Shown piece after piece: positions 33,698 through 42,564 of a stretch of DNA of 64,000 nucleotides; the stretch's first letter is position 1; the number at the start of each line of letters is the position of its first letter. Under the pieces are notes generated by a model that searched no databases, was not told the origin of the DNA, and saw only the letters and a program-made list of their open reading frames with translations. Both the position numbers and the translations under genes were made by a program. Source of the stretch: an uncultured Bacilli bacterium. GTDB lineage: Bacteria; Bacillota_I; Bacilli_A; RF39; UBA660. Location of the stretch: the NCBI GenBank assembly GCA_934163035.1, contig CAKPJX010000002.1, positions 80,066 through 144,065 on the forward strand, in the 5' to 3' direction.

Positions 33698-34191
33698 TAA
33701 TTTTAATAATAGCCTTATTCTTGTCAACAACAAACTATAACAAAGTATCTAATAAAATCAACAAGTCAGTCTCAAGAAATAAGATAGAATATAATTATAT
33801 AGAACAAAAAGAAAAGGTCATTGGAAGCATCTTTATAGAAAAAATAAAAGTAAATAATAATTTATATGATATTAAAAATCCCTATAATAATGTTGATAAA
33901 AATGTAACTATTCTCTACAAAGATAATAATACTATAGTTTTAGCCGCACATTCCGGAACTGAAAAAGTATCATACTTTAAAAACTTAAATAAATTAAAAG
34001 CAAATGACGAGGTAATCGTTAATATCAACAATAAAATAGATAGATACATAGTTGAAGATATCTGGGAAGAAGAAAAAAATGGAACTATAAATTTTAAAAA
34101 AGAAGAAAAGGAACAGCTAATTTTAACTACATGTAGTCCAGATAATAAAAAAAGACAATTAGTAGTAAGTTGCACAAAAAAAGAGCCTTAA
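33679..34191 (+). CDS. Small sortase dedicated to the thioester adhesin
   Basis: A 170-residue transpeptidase with an N-terminal membrane helix. The catalytic set is His91 in LAAHSG, Cys152 in LTTCSP and Arg159 in KKRQLVV. Sortases cut LPxTG-like signals and link the protein to peptidoglycan or to another pilin. It is small even for the class and lacks any extra domain. The gene begins inside the end of the adhesin gene, so the two are coupled and the sortase probably recognises the VPNTG signal. Class assignment (B, C, D or E) is open. Confidence 0.88.
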   Translation: MFKKFIIILIIALFLSTTNYNKVSNKINKSVSRNKIEYNYIEQKEKVIGSIFIEKIKVNNNLYDIKNPYNNVDKNVTILYKDNNTIVLAAHSGTEKVSYFKNLNKLKANDEVIVNINNKIDRYIVEDIWEEEKNGTINFKKEEKEQLILTTCSPDNKKRQLVVSCTKKEP

Positions 34192-34201
34192 AGCTCTTTT
34201 T
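34178..34201. terminator. Terminator of the adhesin-sortase operon
   Basis: A 9-bp stem (34178-34186 with 34193-34201) has the sortase stop codon in its loop. T-runs at both ends mean it could also end the minus-strand transcript carrying tRNA-Asn. Confidence 0.88.
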
Positions 34202-34213
34202 ATAATTACTAAA

Positions 34214-34290
34214 TGGCGCCCCAACTAGGACTTGAACCTAGGACCCCTTGATTAACAGTCAAGTGCTCTAACCAGCTGAGCTATTGAGGC
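34214..34290 (-). tRNA. tRNA-Asn (GTT)
   Basis: A 77-nt cloverleaf on the minus strand. Acceptor GCCTCAA pairs with TTGGGGC (one G-U). The anticodon stem CTTGA with TCAAG holds loop CTGTTAA, anticodon GTT at 34256-34254. The T-arm carries GGTTCAAGTCC, and a genome-encoded CCA ends it (34216-34214). It lies directly downstream of the thioredoxin-like gene, with no terminator between them. Confidence 0.96.
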
Positions 34291-34309
34291 ATAAAACCAC
34301 ATATAGTGA

Positions 34310-34822
34310 TTAACCTAAGTAATTTTTAATAGAATCAAAACCTTCCACATACTCATTAATCCTTCCACCCTCAAAAACAATAAGTGTAGGATTTTTAACT
34401 TTCAACTCACTAGCATTACTAGCATCAGGATTAGATTCTTCAGAACTTACAAACGGTTTGTTCAATGCATCACTTAAATCAACAGTATAAAGACTTAACG
34501 ATTCATCCTTAGATCTATAAGAACTTACCAAAGATTTAATATCTGAAGAATTATCTTCATCGGTAGAATCATAATACAAAACAACATACTTATCAGAACT
34601 AACATCAAAACTAGAACCAAGTAAGATTTCCTGATTTTGAATTTCAGTACTACTATTGCCACTAGAAGTATTAACTGTAGGTTTCTTGCCTAAAAGAGCT
34701 ATTGTTAATAAATAAAACAAGCCTAAAGAAACTAAAACAATAACTATAACTATGATAATATTTTTAAATTGTATATTAAATTCAGTATTACTATAATTTA
34801 ATTTTCTATTTCTTTTTGCCAT
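34310..34822 (-). CDS. Membrane-anchored thioredoxin-like protein without CxxC
   Basis: A 170-residue protein with a basic N-terminus and one membrane helix (about residues 23-48), then a domain shaped like thioredoxin. A strand DKYVVLYYDS stands where the redox CxxC is usually found, and a later PTLIVFEGGRINEYVEGF matches the cis-Pro and C-terminal strands. No cysteine pair is present, so it cannot be a disulfide oxidoreductase. It follows the lipoprotein gene by 80 bp. Function is unknown; a chaperone-like or scaffold role would fit thioredoxin folds without cysteines. Confidence 0.65.
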   Translation of the reverse strand: MAKRNRKLNYSNTEFNIQFKNIIIVIVIVLVSLGLFYLLTIALLGKKPTVNTSSGNSSTEIQNQEILLGSSFDVSSDKYVVLYYDSTDEDNSSDIKSLVSSYRSKDESLSLYTVDLSDALNKPFVSSEESNPDASNASELKVKNPTLIVFEGGRINEYVEGFDSIKNYLG

Positions 34823-34883
34823 AACAAACCACCTAAAGGTATTATATCATAGTAAAAATAGAATAACAATAAATATTTATAAG

Positions 34884-34907
34884 GAAAAAGTAGAGTTAAA
34901 CTCTACT
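34884..34907 (-). terminator. Terminator of the LolA-like lipoprotein gene
   Basis: On the minus strand a 7-bp stem (AGTAGAG with CTCTACT) overlaps the stop and is followed by five T. Confidence 0.82.
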
Positions 34908-35910
34908 TCATAGTAGGAAGCACATTAATAGATTGAGCAACCTCAATTAATTCATTTTGACTTAAAACATCACTAACAATATAATATTCTATCCCATTAC
35001 TAGTCCATGTCAATGAATTGTTAGTCATAACCCCTAATGTATCCATCAATTGGTATGGTTCACCATATGTAGGAATGATAGTAAATTCTTCTTCAACATT
35101 AGCAGTCTCTTCCACTAACAAGAAAGGCTTTTCTCCATCAAAAGTTAAAATTATTCGCTCACCAGAGTCCTTTTTTAATTTTTCTTCACTTGTAAGTTTA
35201 GTACCTGTAGGTACAACAAGAGGATATATAGAAGAATCTAAATTACTAGTTTCCAATACCTCATCAGAATCTGTAGTATAAGAACTCATAATTGTATCTA
35301 ATTCAAAATAATTCTTTTTAAATGTTGGTGAATAGTCAATATCATTAAACTTCATAGTCATACATAATACATCTTTAGAATTATACACTTTAACGGTCTT
35401 AAACTTCAACTTTTTTGATAATTCTATATCCTGTCTAATCAATTCCTTATTGTTAGGATAATTAACTTTTGTAGAGAATATATAGCCATTATCAGTTTCC
35501 TTAAATGTCCTATTATTATCATTTGTTATATCACCTAATAAAGCACTTAATAAATAAATCTGTGAATTACTATAAGGCCAATCACTCTGAAATTTAAAGC
35601 TTTTATTAAGTGACGGTGTCAGTACATATACACCATCATTATTTTTTAAAATTACTTGTGTATGATTATTATTAACATTAGTTAAACTGACCTTATAATA
35701 GTTACCCCTTTTATAACTAACTTCAATATTATAATTATAGACCTCATCATTATTAACAATTTCAAGATTTCCATCTAACTTATATGCGTTAGCCTTATTT
35801 ACTTTACTACTTAAATCTTTAACAACATCTTTTTCACCATATTTACCACATCCTGCTGAAATTAAAATGCCAGTTATCAAAAGAAGAAAAACAAAAATTT
35901 TCTTTTTCAT
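34903..35910 (-). CDS. LolA-like lipoprotein
   Basis: The signal peptide ends in the lipobox ISAGC (Cys21), so the mature protein is membrane-anchored outside. The body (about residues 25-225) alternates strands as in LolA/LolB-like outer-surface lipoproteins (YKLDGNLEIV, VSYKRGNYYKVSL, YIFSTKVNYPNN). A C-terminal domain (about 230-335) follows. Similar proteins in spore formers (GerS, YdcC) act in sporulation or germination, which is possible here but not shown. It lies 81 bp downstream of cdaR, with a terminator between them. Confidence 0.65.
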   Translation of the reverse strand: MKKKIFVFLLLITGILISAGCGKYGEKDVVKDLSSKVNKANAYKLDGNLEIVNNDEVYNYNIEVSYKRGNYYKVSLTNVNNNHTQVILKNNDGVYVLTPSLNKSFKFQSDWPYSNSQIYLLSALLGDITNDNNRTFKETDNGYIFSTKVNYPNNKELIRQDIELSKKLKFKTVKVYNSKDVLCMTMKFNDIDYSPTFKKNYFELDTIMSSYTTDSDEVLETSNLDSSIYPLVVPTGTKLTSEEKLKKDSGERIILTFDGEKPFLLVEETANVEEEFTIIPTYGEPYQLMDTLGVMTNNSLTWTSNGIEYYIVSDVLSQNELIEVAQSINVLPTMK

Positions 35911-35966
35911 AGTTCACCCCATAATCTAATTCTAATTAATTATATTAGATAAAGATGAATTTATTA

Positions 35967-35998
35967 CAAAAAAGAAATAGCCATAAAATGACTATTTC
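35967..35998 (-). terminator. cdaA-cdaR terminator
   Basis: On the minus strand a 7-bp stem (GAAATAG with CTATTTC) includes the cdaR stop codon and is followed by a T-run. Confidence 0.85.
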
Positions 35999-37347
35999 GC
36001 TTCAGTAATTCTAATTTTTACTTTTCTAACTTTAGATTCATATGACAATTTCAAGTCATTACCAGTAACCTGTACTGGAACATCCCATTCTCCAACAGTA
36101 TAATCCTTCAAATCAACATAAGCTCTTATAGAAGATGTATCGATAGCATTTACAATAGACTCACTACCACTAACAATTACAGTTACTTGCCTATCATCTT
36201 CTGTTAACGCCTGTGCTTTATACTTAGAATCAAGATTTTCTACAGTTACCGAAATATTTTTAAACTCTTTCTTAATAGATTTATCAACAGTAACTTTTAC
36301 TTTTATAGTTTTAGTACTAAGCTCATTAACACCATTTGGTTTATCAAGTGTTACATTAAATTCTTTATCATCCTCTAGACCATCAACATTGATTTTTACT
36401 TCCAATTGTTCAATTTTATCAAGTACATCTGCACCACCATATAAAGTAACAGATGATACACTAGGTTCAATAGATTTTATTGACTTACCAAATGCCAAAT
36501 CACCAGTAGGAACAACTTTTATAGGAACCTCTTTACTAGGAGATGTAACAGTAACTTTAGCTGTAACTGTTTTTGGAACTATTTCAACATCAACAATCTT
36601 TCCATCAGTATCATAGGCTACTAACTGAACATCTTTCAAATTAATATCCCCAGATTTATTAGGTATTTTTTTAGCATCAACAAGTGCTTTAACAGTTGCA
36701 ACTTTCTTCAATTTATAAGCTGCCCCTTTAATAGTAACTTCATTACGATCAAGTTCAACATTACTAATACTCAATTTACTATCTAAAGCATCCTGATGTA
36801 ATAAGTCAACCGTTAAACTTCTAGTCTCACTTACCTTCTCGTAGATAGTAACAGTTACTTGAGATGGATCAAGCTTATAATCTAGCGATTCAAGACGTTG
36901 AGTATATTTTAATGTAACTTTGTGGTTACCGGGTTTTAAACCAGTAAGGTCAACTGATACTCCTTTTGATGGAGCCTGCTTAGCCAAGAAAATATGTCTC
37001 TTCTGCCCAACAAGAGTAATATCAACTTTATCAGGTAGTCCTTCAACAACATATAACTCCTCATTATAAACTGCTGTAACTGGTTGGTTATATAAAATTT
37101 CAGCATATTGATCAATCATAACATTTGATTCCCTATCAATAAGTACAAAAACCCCAAAAGCCAGTATCAAACTAACAATCAATAAAGTTGATTTTTTACC
37201 AGTTATTCTATCAAAGTTCTTTGCATTATTCTTAAAGAAGTCAGTGATTTTTAGTATTAGCCTGGTAATTGGAGCAATCAGTAACTTATCAAAGAATAAT
37301 CCAATTTTACGAAAAACTTTTCCTATCTTACTTAACACTTTCTTCAT
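35992..37347 (-). CDS. cdaR: CdaR, YbbR-domain regulator of the diadenylate cyclase
   Basis: CdaR is a membrane-anchored extracellular protein that modulates CdaA. The N-terminal helix is at about residues 50-70 (LLIVSLILAFGVFVLI), preceded by a long basic part. About four YbbR repeats of some 80-90 residues follow (for example GLPDKVDITLVG and GADVLDKIEQLEVKI). The start at 37347 is taken because AGGAAG lies 8 nt upstream and the protein then begins MKKVLSKIG; the frame itself is open further. It overlaps cdaA by 20 bp. The glmM gene usually found next in Bacillus is absent here. Confidence 0.88.
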   Translation of the reverse strand: MKKVLSKIGKVFRKIGLFFDKLLIAPITRLILKITDFFKNNAKNFDRITGKKSTLLIVSLILAFGVFVLIDRESNVMIDQYAEILYNQPVTAVYNEELYVVEGLPDKVDITLVGQKRHIFLAKQAPSKGVSVDLTGLKPGNHKVTLKYTQRLESLDYKLDPSQVTVTIYEKVSETRSLTVDLLHQDALDSKLSISNVELDRNEVTIKGAAYKLKKVATVKALVDAKKIPNKSGDINLKDVQLVAYDTDGKIVDVEIVPKTVTAKVTVTSPSKEVPIKVVPTGDLAFGKSIKSIEPSVSSVTLYGGADVLDKIEQLEVKINVDGLEDDKEFNVTLDKPNGVNELSTKTIKVKVTVDKSIKKEFKNISVTVENLDSKYKAQALTEDDRQVTVIVSGSESIVNAIDTSSIRAYVDLKDYTVGEWDVPVQVTGNDLKLSYESKVRKVKIRITEAK

Positions 37348-38161
37348 ATATTTCTTCCTCATCCACCTCATCATCTAAATCTATATCCTGCTTAGGTCTT
37401 AATTCATCAATTAACAACATTCTAGTATCATCTAATGTTAAATTATATAGCAATTCACCCTTTAAAGCGATTGATATGCGTCCAGTTTCCTCAGAAACAA
37501 CAATACAAATTGCATCAGTTTCTTCAGCTAATCCAAGTGCGGCTCTATGCCTTGTACCTAAACGTCTATTAATTTTTGAACTATTGCTAGTTGGAAAAAC
37601 TGCACCAGCACAAGTAATTCTATCACCTTGTATAATAACACCACCATCATGAAGCGGATTACCTTCATAGAATATAGCAATCAATAGATCACTAGACAAA
37701 TCGGCATATAATTTTTTTGCTTTATCTATATAATTACCAAGACTAATATCACGTTCTAAAACTATCAACGCCCCTATTCTTTCTTTTCTTAAATAGTCAA
37801 CGGCATTAATAATTTCATAAACCATTCTCTCTCTTTCATCAACAGTTAAAACCTTATGTCTACCCAACAACTGATTTCTTCCCAACTGTTCCAAAATATT
37901 CCTAATTTCTGGTTGAAAAATAACAATAAGAGCTATAGGTCCCCATTGAATAATATATTCTAATAATACACCAATAGTAGTAAACCCTAGCCAGTCACTA
38001 ACTAGCTTAAGAATAATTACAAAAGCAACGCCCTTAAAAAGTAGTGAAAGCTTAACATTATTTTTAATATTTTTTAAAATATAATAAAATATAAACCAAA
38101 CAAGTGAAATATCAACCAACTTTCTTAAAAATGATATAAGATCGGTTCCAGTTATTGTCAT
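37328..38161 (-). CDS. cdaA: Diadenylate cyclase CdaA
   Basis: CdaA makes cyclic di-AMP from two ATP at the inner face of the membrane. Three N-terminal membrane helices (about residues 10-85) precede the DAC domain. That domain carries LHDGGVIIQGDRI (the DGA motif with Gly for Ala) and GTRHRAALG (the RHR motif). A C-terminal acidic tail follows. The ATG at 38161 has an AAGGAGA site upstream. It overlaps cdaR, the conserved pair. The NrnA/DhhP-like phosphodiesterase at the left edge could degrade the pApA product. Confidence 0.93.
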   Translation of the reverse strand: MTITGTDLISFLRKLVDISLVWFIFYYILKNIKNNVKLSLLFKGVAFVIILKLVSDWLGFTTIGVLLEYIIQWGPIALIVIFQPEIRNILEQLGRNQLLGRHKVLTVDERERMVYEIINAVDYLRKERIGALIVLERDISLGNYIDKAKKLYADLSSDLLIAIFYEGNPLHDGGVIIQGDRITCAGAVFPTSNSSKINRRLGTRHRAALGLAEETDAICIVVSEETGRISIALKGELLYNLTLDDTRMLLIDELRPKQDIDLDDEVDEEEIYEESVK

Positions 38162-38394
38162 TACATCGTCTCCTTCAAGCATAGAATAACTAAGAAAATG
38201 GAATCGTTAAATAATATAGATACACACTAACAAACCATCCCACTCTCTATATATGATAACATATGACACAATTTAAAATCAAGAACAACTATGACAAAAC
38301 AGTAAAATAGAATAAATTTTTTTCGCAATCAACTTTGGTATAATAGTAATAATAAAGGTGATTGTAATAAACGAAACAAAGAATAACAAGAAAA

Positions 38395-39629
38395 ATGAGA
38401 AGAGAATTAAAACAAGCTGTAAATCCATTAGAAGAACTATTAATTATTATTAAGCAATACTTTCCTAAGCTTGTTAATTAGATTGATAACCTAACAGACA
38501 ATAGAAATCAATCGTATATTACTTATGATTTTAAAATATGTCTTTTAACTCAAATACTTGCCATGTGTTCTAGTTATCAATCTATGAATAAAATAGGAAG
38601 AGATTTTAATTCTGATATTGTTATTAATAATATCAATCATATTTTAAAAACGAATTATTTAGAACTTCCTCATAAAGATACTCTTATTAACATTATTTCT
38701 TCCATGAAATTTGATGATTTGGAGAAAATTCAAACTAATATTATTAGAACTTTAATTCGTTCTAAGATGTTTGATAAATATAAATTTAATGGCCTTTTTC
38801 ATATCGTTATTAATGGAACTGGTTTATACTCAACACATGTAAATTTAGGTGAACAAGCTATTACAAAAGTTTATAATAAAGGTCAGGATAATGAATATAC
38901 TTTATATTCTTATTATGTCTTAGAAGCAAAATTAGTTTGTGGTAATATGACATTTTCTCTTGCCACTGAGTTTGTTGAAAATGAAACTTATACTGATGAT
39001 AAAGGAAATTCCTATAGAAAATTTGATAAACAGGATTGTGAATTAAAAGCAGCTTATAGATTACTTAAAAAAATTAAAAAAAGATTTCCTAAACTTCCTA
39101 TTATTATTGGTGGTGATGCCCTGTATTTAGGAAGGCCTTTTTTAGAATTATGTGATGAACTTAAATTTGATTATATTATTAGATATAAAGAAAACGGTGC
39201 TCCAAGTATAAAAAGAAACTTTGATGAAATAAAGATTTCTGAGAACAATTATGAATATCAAAATGAGATAATATTTGGTTATTTAAAGGATAATAAATTT
39301 TATACCTTAAATTTTATAAGTTATGATGAAAAAGATATTGACGATGAAGCTGGAGAAACTATTAAAAAAACTTTTCTTATGTAACTTCATTAAAAATTAC
39401 AAGTAAGAACAAAGAAGAAATTGTATCATTAGATAGACGTCGTTGGAAAATAGAAAACAAAGGATTTAAAGAACAAAAATCCGATGTATTAAATATTAAA
39501 CATATATATACAAAAGACTGTAATGGAACAAAGAATATTTATTTAATAATTCAATTTGCACATAAAATTTTAAATTTGCTTAATTATGGAGACATTTTAA
39601 TTAAGAATTTAGGAACAACAAAAAAATGA
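38395..39629 (+). pseudogene. Decayed IS4/IS1634-like DDE transposase
   Basis: The frame starts MRRELKQAVNPLE, stops at a TAG (38479-38481, codon 29), continues in the same frame to 39384, and then the C-terminal part is one base out of frame. The join is at an A7 run near 39366-39372. The C-terminal part contains RRRWKIENKGFKEQK, the Y-R-E-K-type block of DDE transposases, and ends at TGA 39627-39629. The first catalytic Asp is Asn (INGTGLY instead of DGTGLY); the second (GGDALYLG) is kept. Stop, frameshift and lost Asp together make it inactive. Flanking repeats are weak, so element ends are not set. Confidence 0.8.
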
Positions 39630-39922
39630 AGTAAGCGGCCTTATCAAAAAAACACTTACTTCAACATTCCTAAATCTTAACTTAGATTGTTCAATCCAAT
39701 TAAGATTACCTTAATTATACACCAGAACTGGATATTTTTTATTCAATTTTTGTTATTTTTGCAAAAATCTTTTTTGCATATATTAAAAACTATTTTTCTT
39801 CTTTTTTTTATCTATTTTTTTACTATCTACAAAATTTATTCTATTTTACTGATGACAAAGATAAGCTACGCACTACAAAAGGTACATAAAATAACAAAAA
39901 AAAAAGGACCAAGTCCAAAATT
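39630..39922. other. Gap of 293 bp right of the transposase relic
   Basis: It begins inside an 8-bp inverted repeat (39628-39635 with 39655-39662). The rest is T-rich sequence and a long A-run next to the DUF378 stop. A weak 4-bp hairpin with ten T (near 39902-39916) may end the minus-strand gene. I see no gene; an 84-codon F/L/I-rich open frame here looks like chance. Confidence 0.5.
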
Positions 39923-40123
39923 TTATTTTGTCTCAATATGATTAAATAAAATTCCAATATTAACTAAGCCCGATATACCAACCAAGGTATAAATTATTCT
40001 ACTAAAAAGACTTGCCTCTCCAAATATTGCAGCAACTAGATTATAATCTAAAAGACCAATAAGTCCCCAGTTTACAGCTCCAATAATCGTTATAACTAGT
40101 AAAATCTTTTGCAGTGTTTCCAT
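39923..40123 (-). CDS. DUF378 small membrane protein
   Basis: A 66-residue protein with two membrane helices and the DUF378/YuzA pattern: a first helix ending GAVNWGLIGL, then DYNLVAAIFG, then the second helix LVGISGLVNIGIL. Function is unknown. It is single, next to the transposase relic, with an AGGGATTA ribosome binding site. Confidence 0.85.
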   Translation of the reverse strand: METLQKILLVITIIGAVNWGLIGLLDYNLVAAIFGEASLFSRIIYTLVGISGLVNIGILFNHIETK

Positions 40124-40161
40124 ATATTAATCCCTCCTACAAATAGTATTACCAATTATAA

Positions 40162-41130
40162 CTAATTTATTCTTCTTATTCCAAGAACTTGAACATCAGA
40201 CCCCATTTCCCAACTCTTAACATCATCAATCAACACACCTTGAAGAGGATTGGCTGCATGTACCATTTTACCATTACCAATATAAAGTGAAGAATGTGTA
40301 ACAGTGCCGTCAGAATATCCCCAACTTATAATGTCACCAGGCAATATATCATCATAACTAACACCATACCCATCAAAAATTTGAGTACCAGCGCTTCTAC
40401 TAACATATATACCTTTTTGAGCATAAACATATTGAATAAATCCACTACAATCAAAACCAGTTGGAGTAGTTCCACCATAAACATATGGACTACCAACCAA
40501 AGAAAGAGCAATATCCACAACCTGTGAAGACAATTCGCGATTTTCAACTACAATCTCAAACTCATCATTACTTGTATTACCATGAGTATCAACAGCTGTA
40601 ATTAAAACCTTATGTGAACCACACACATTTTTATCAAAATCTGTTGAAATAGTATAATATCCACGAGAATCATCAGTTATAGCTCCAGATTCCAAATAAG
40701 ATATTTCACCATCAGCATAATCATATACATATTTTATATTGCTAAAAAGATCAAAACCATCACCTTGTTTAATTGTAACCTTTTTCTGATTAATATCAAT
40801 AACAGGTGCAAGACTATCAACAACCTTAACATCAATAGTAACATCTTTATAAACATTATCCCTAACTACTTGTAAAACCAACTTTTGAACACCAATTTTA
40901 TTAGTATTAATATCCTTCTTTACAGAAACAATTCTACCATTAACACTACTAACAATATTACCTATATCATAGTTAGCACTACCAAATTCAATCGTATTTG
41001 AACTAGCTGTCTCAACAGAAATACTCTTATATTTTTCTAAAAAACTAAATCGATAATAAATAAGCATTCCAGAAACAACTGATAAAAATACAGTTAATAT
41101 ATATATTTTAAGTTTAATTAATAATTTCAT
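40162..41130 (-). CDS. Membrane-anchored NlpC/P60 peptidoglycan hydrolase with Ig-like domain
   Basis: A 322-residue protein with an N-terminal membrane helix (about residues 7-27). An Ig/cadherin-like region follows (about 60-200, with TAVDTHGNTSNDEFEI). A C-terminal NlpC/P60 cysteine peptidase carries Cys in GFDCSGF, His in VTHSSLYIG, and a third polar residue in VHAAN. Such enzymes cut gamma-D-Glu to diamino acid bonds in the peptidoglycan stem. It is monocistronic, downstream of the coat-protein pair. A role in growth or germination cannot be told apart. Confidence 0.92.
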   Translation of the reverse strand: MKLLIKLKIYILTVFLSVVSGMLIYYRFSFLEKYKSISVETASSNTIEFGSANYDIGNIVSSVNGRIVSVKKDINTNKIGVQKLVLQVVRDNVYKDVTIDVKVVDSLAPVIDINQKKVTIKQGDGFDLFSNIKYVYDYADGEISYLESGAITDDSRGYYTISTDFDKNVCGSHKVLITAVDTHGNTSNDEFEIVVENRELSSQVVDIALSLVGSPYVYGGTTPTGFDCSGFIQYVYAQKGIYVSRSAGTQIFDGYGVSYDDILPGDIISWGYSDGTVTHSSLYIGNGKMVHAANPLQGVLIDDVKSWEMGSDVQVLGIRRIN

Positions 41131-41200
41131 AACCTACTCCCTAAGACAAGGATATATTATAATCTTTTAACCAATATTTGTCAAAAAATATGTAAAAAAA

Positions 41201-41533
41201 CTAATTATATACCTGGCCTAAACCAATATAGTCTTTATTCAAGCACTGATATTCTTTATCTACTTTTTGAGCATCAGCTTTCTCCAATTTATACCATCCT
41301 TTAGTAAAAGCTAATTCAAAAGTACTTCTCTGAAGAGAAGAAATATTATCAAAAATATTTTTATAAACTCTATATAAGTGTTCATTACTAGCCTCTGTTA
41401 AGGCAATAGCATAATTCTTTTCTAAATCTTTCAAACTAGAAAGTAAACAGTTAAGATAATCTTTATCGTTTAAAGTCAATCCCTCACTAACTTCAACCTT
41501 TGGATTACATATTTCATTGTTATTGTTATTCAT
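41201..41533 (-). CDS. CotF-like spore coat protein
   Basis: A 110-residue protein with the coat-F helical domain: LNDKDYLNCLLSSLKDLEKNY, then ALTEASNEHLY, then QRSTFELAFTKGWYKLEKA. CotF and its relatives are found in the spore coat of Bacillus and in many clostridia. A GGAGGAAAT site lies within the end of the upstream gene, with which it overlaps by 8 bp. The pair is probably made late in sporulation; no mother-cell promoter was identified with confidence. Confidence 0.85.
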   Translation of the reverse strand: MNNNNNEICNPKVEVSEGLTLNDKDYLNCLLSSLKDLEKNYAIALTEASNEHLYRVYKNIFDNISSLQRSTFELAFTKGWYKLEKADAQKVDKEYQCLNKDYIGLGQVYN

Positions 41534-41762
41534 TAATATTTCCTCCCTTATTAGATAATATATCTAGTATTATCTGCATATTTTGATTAAACAAATTATA
41601 AGCTTGTTCTAAAATATTTTTAATTTCCATATCACTAACCTTAGAAAGTGCCTCATTTGTACTTTTAAAACAACCATAATTCCACTGAAACATATCACAT
41701 AAATAATTTAAATCTTTACCTGAAATCAAATCTTCAGGAACTTTTGTATATTTTTCTTCCAT
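41526..41762 (-). CDS. Small coat-associated protein before CotF
   Basis: A 78-residue helical protein with the blocks MEEKYTKVPEDLISGKDL and FQWNYGCFKSTNEAL, which I associate with small proteins encoded directly before CotF-like genes in spore formers. No membrane segment. The frame is open to 41792, but AGGAGGAAAAG precedes the ATG at 41762. It overlaps the CotF-like gene by 8 bp, so the two are one unit. Function within the coat is unknown. Confidence 0.7.
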   Translation of the reverse strand: MEEKYTKVPEDLISGKDLNYLCDMFQWNYGCFKSTNEALSKVSDMEIKNILEQAYNLFNQNMQIILDILSNKGGNINE

Positions 41763-41808
41763 AACTTTTCCTCCTACAATTATTTTGACCAAAAAAAGTT
41801 TTTTTAAA

Positions 41809-41836
41809 CAAAAAAAAAGATATTCAAATGAATACC
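41809..41836 (-). terminator. Terminator of the CPWC thioredoxin-like gene
   Basis: On the minus strand a 7-bp stem with one wobble (GGTATTC with GAATATC, loop ATTT) is followed by a ten-T run. Confidence 0.88.
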
Positions 41837-41845
41837 TTAATAAAT

Positions 41846-42475
41846 CTATTTATTACAATTAGAAGTACATATATTTTTATCAATTACATCAATCATATTA
41901 CCAAGCTTTTCTTTTAAAGCATTTAAATCTTCATTTTTCCAATAATCAGCTGGTGTTTTATATCCCTTTGTATCCCATGCAGTTTCATCGTCAAAACCAA
42001 CTATCTTACCATCTTTAACAGCAATAACCGCTGGTACATAAAGCCTCTTATTTCCTTCCTCATCATACTGTAAATAATCATTAAGTAAAGAAACAACCTT
42101 TTGATATTCAGAAGTATTATTCTTTCTATCATTTAAAACATTTCTATAATAAACTTTTTCTAAACCTTTACTTTTAGCAACTTCATTAAGATAATAGACA
42201 TATTGTTGGCACCAAGGACATTCAGGAAACCCCAAATAAATTATTCCTGTACCGTTTTCTAAAACCTTAATAATTTGATTCATACTACGATAAGTAAAAA
42301 CATTATCAATATTTTTTCCATTCTTATCAATCATTTTATACTCTTCGGCAAATTTAGTGCTATCACTAGTTAAGTTCTTTTCCTTTCTTTTTGTCTCTCT
42401 CATAGCATAAGTAACACCCTTTATTAAAAGATAAGCAACTATAAGCAATATAAGTAAAATTTTTTTCTTATTCAT
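41846..42475 (-). CDS. Membrane-anchored thioredoxin-like protein (CPWC)
   Basis: A 209-residue protein with an N-terminal membrane helix (about residues 5-24), then a thioredoxin-fold domain. Its FPECPWCQQY motif near residue 88 supplies a CxxC redox pair, and VPAVIAVKDGKIVGF is the cis-Pro strand. A second cysteine pair ends the protein (CTSNC). It probably handles disulfides or redox at the outer face of the membrane. The frame is open to 42496; the ATG at 42475 follows a GGAGGTAT site. Confidence 0.82.
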   Translation of the reverse strand: MNKKKILLILLIVAYLLIKGVTYAMRETKRKEKNLTSDSTKFAEEYKMIDKNGKNIDNVFTYRSMNQIIKVLENGTGIIYLGFPECPWCQQYVYYLNEVAKSKGLEKVYYRNVLNDRKNNTSEYQKVVSLLNDYLQYDEEGNKRLYVPAVIAVKDGKIVGFDDETAWDTKGYKTPADYWKNEDLNALKEKLGNMIDVIDKNICTSNCNK

Positions 42476-42564
42476 AACAAATACCTCCAATAACAAAATG
42501 ATATAATAAAATAACTAGTAAAATCAATAAATTATACGTTGAATAATCTCAACTATAGGTTGAA

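Noticed and set aside
34310..34822. Disulfide oxidoreductase
   Set aside because: The thioredoxin-like domain has no cysteine pair, unlike the CPWC protein at 41846-42475.
37328..38161. CdaA has DGG where DGA is usual
   Set aside because: Gly for Ala at this position is a mild change and the RHR motif is intact; I expect normal cyclase activity.
38329..39712. Imperfect TGGTATAAT-like ends around the transposase relic
   Set aside because: Similarity is short and AT-rich; no target duplication could be seen, so element ends were not called.
39687..39941. 84-codon plus-strand open frame rich in F, I and L
   Set aside because: No ribosome binding site, composition follows the T-rich DNA, and it overlaps the DUF378 end.
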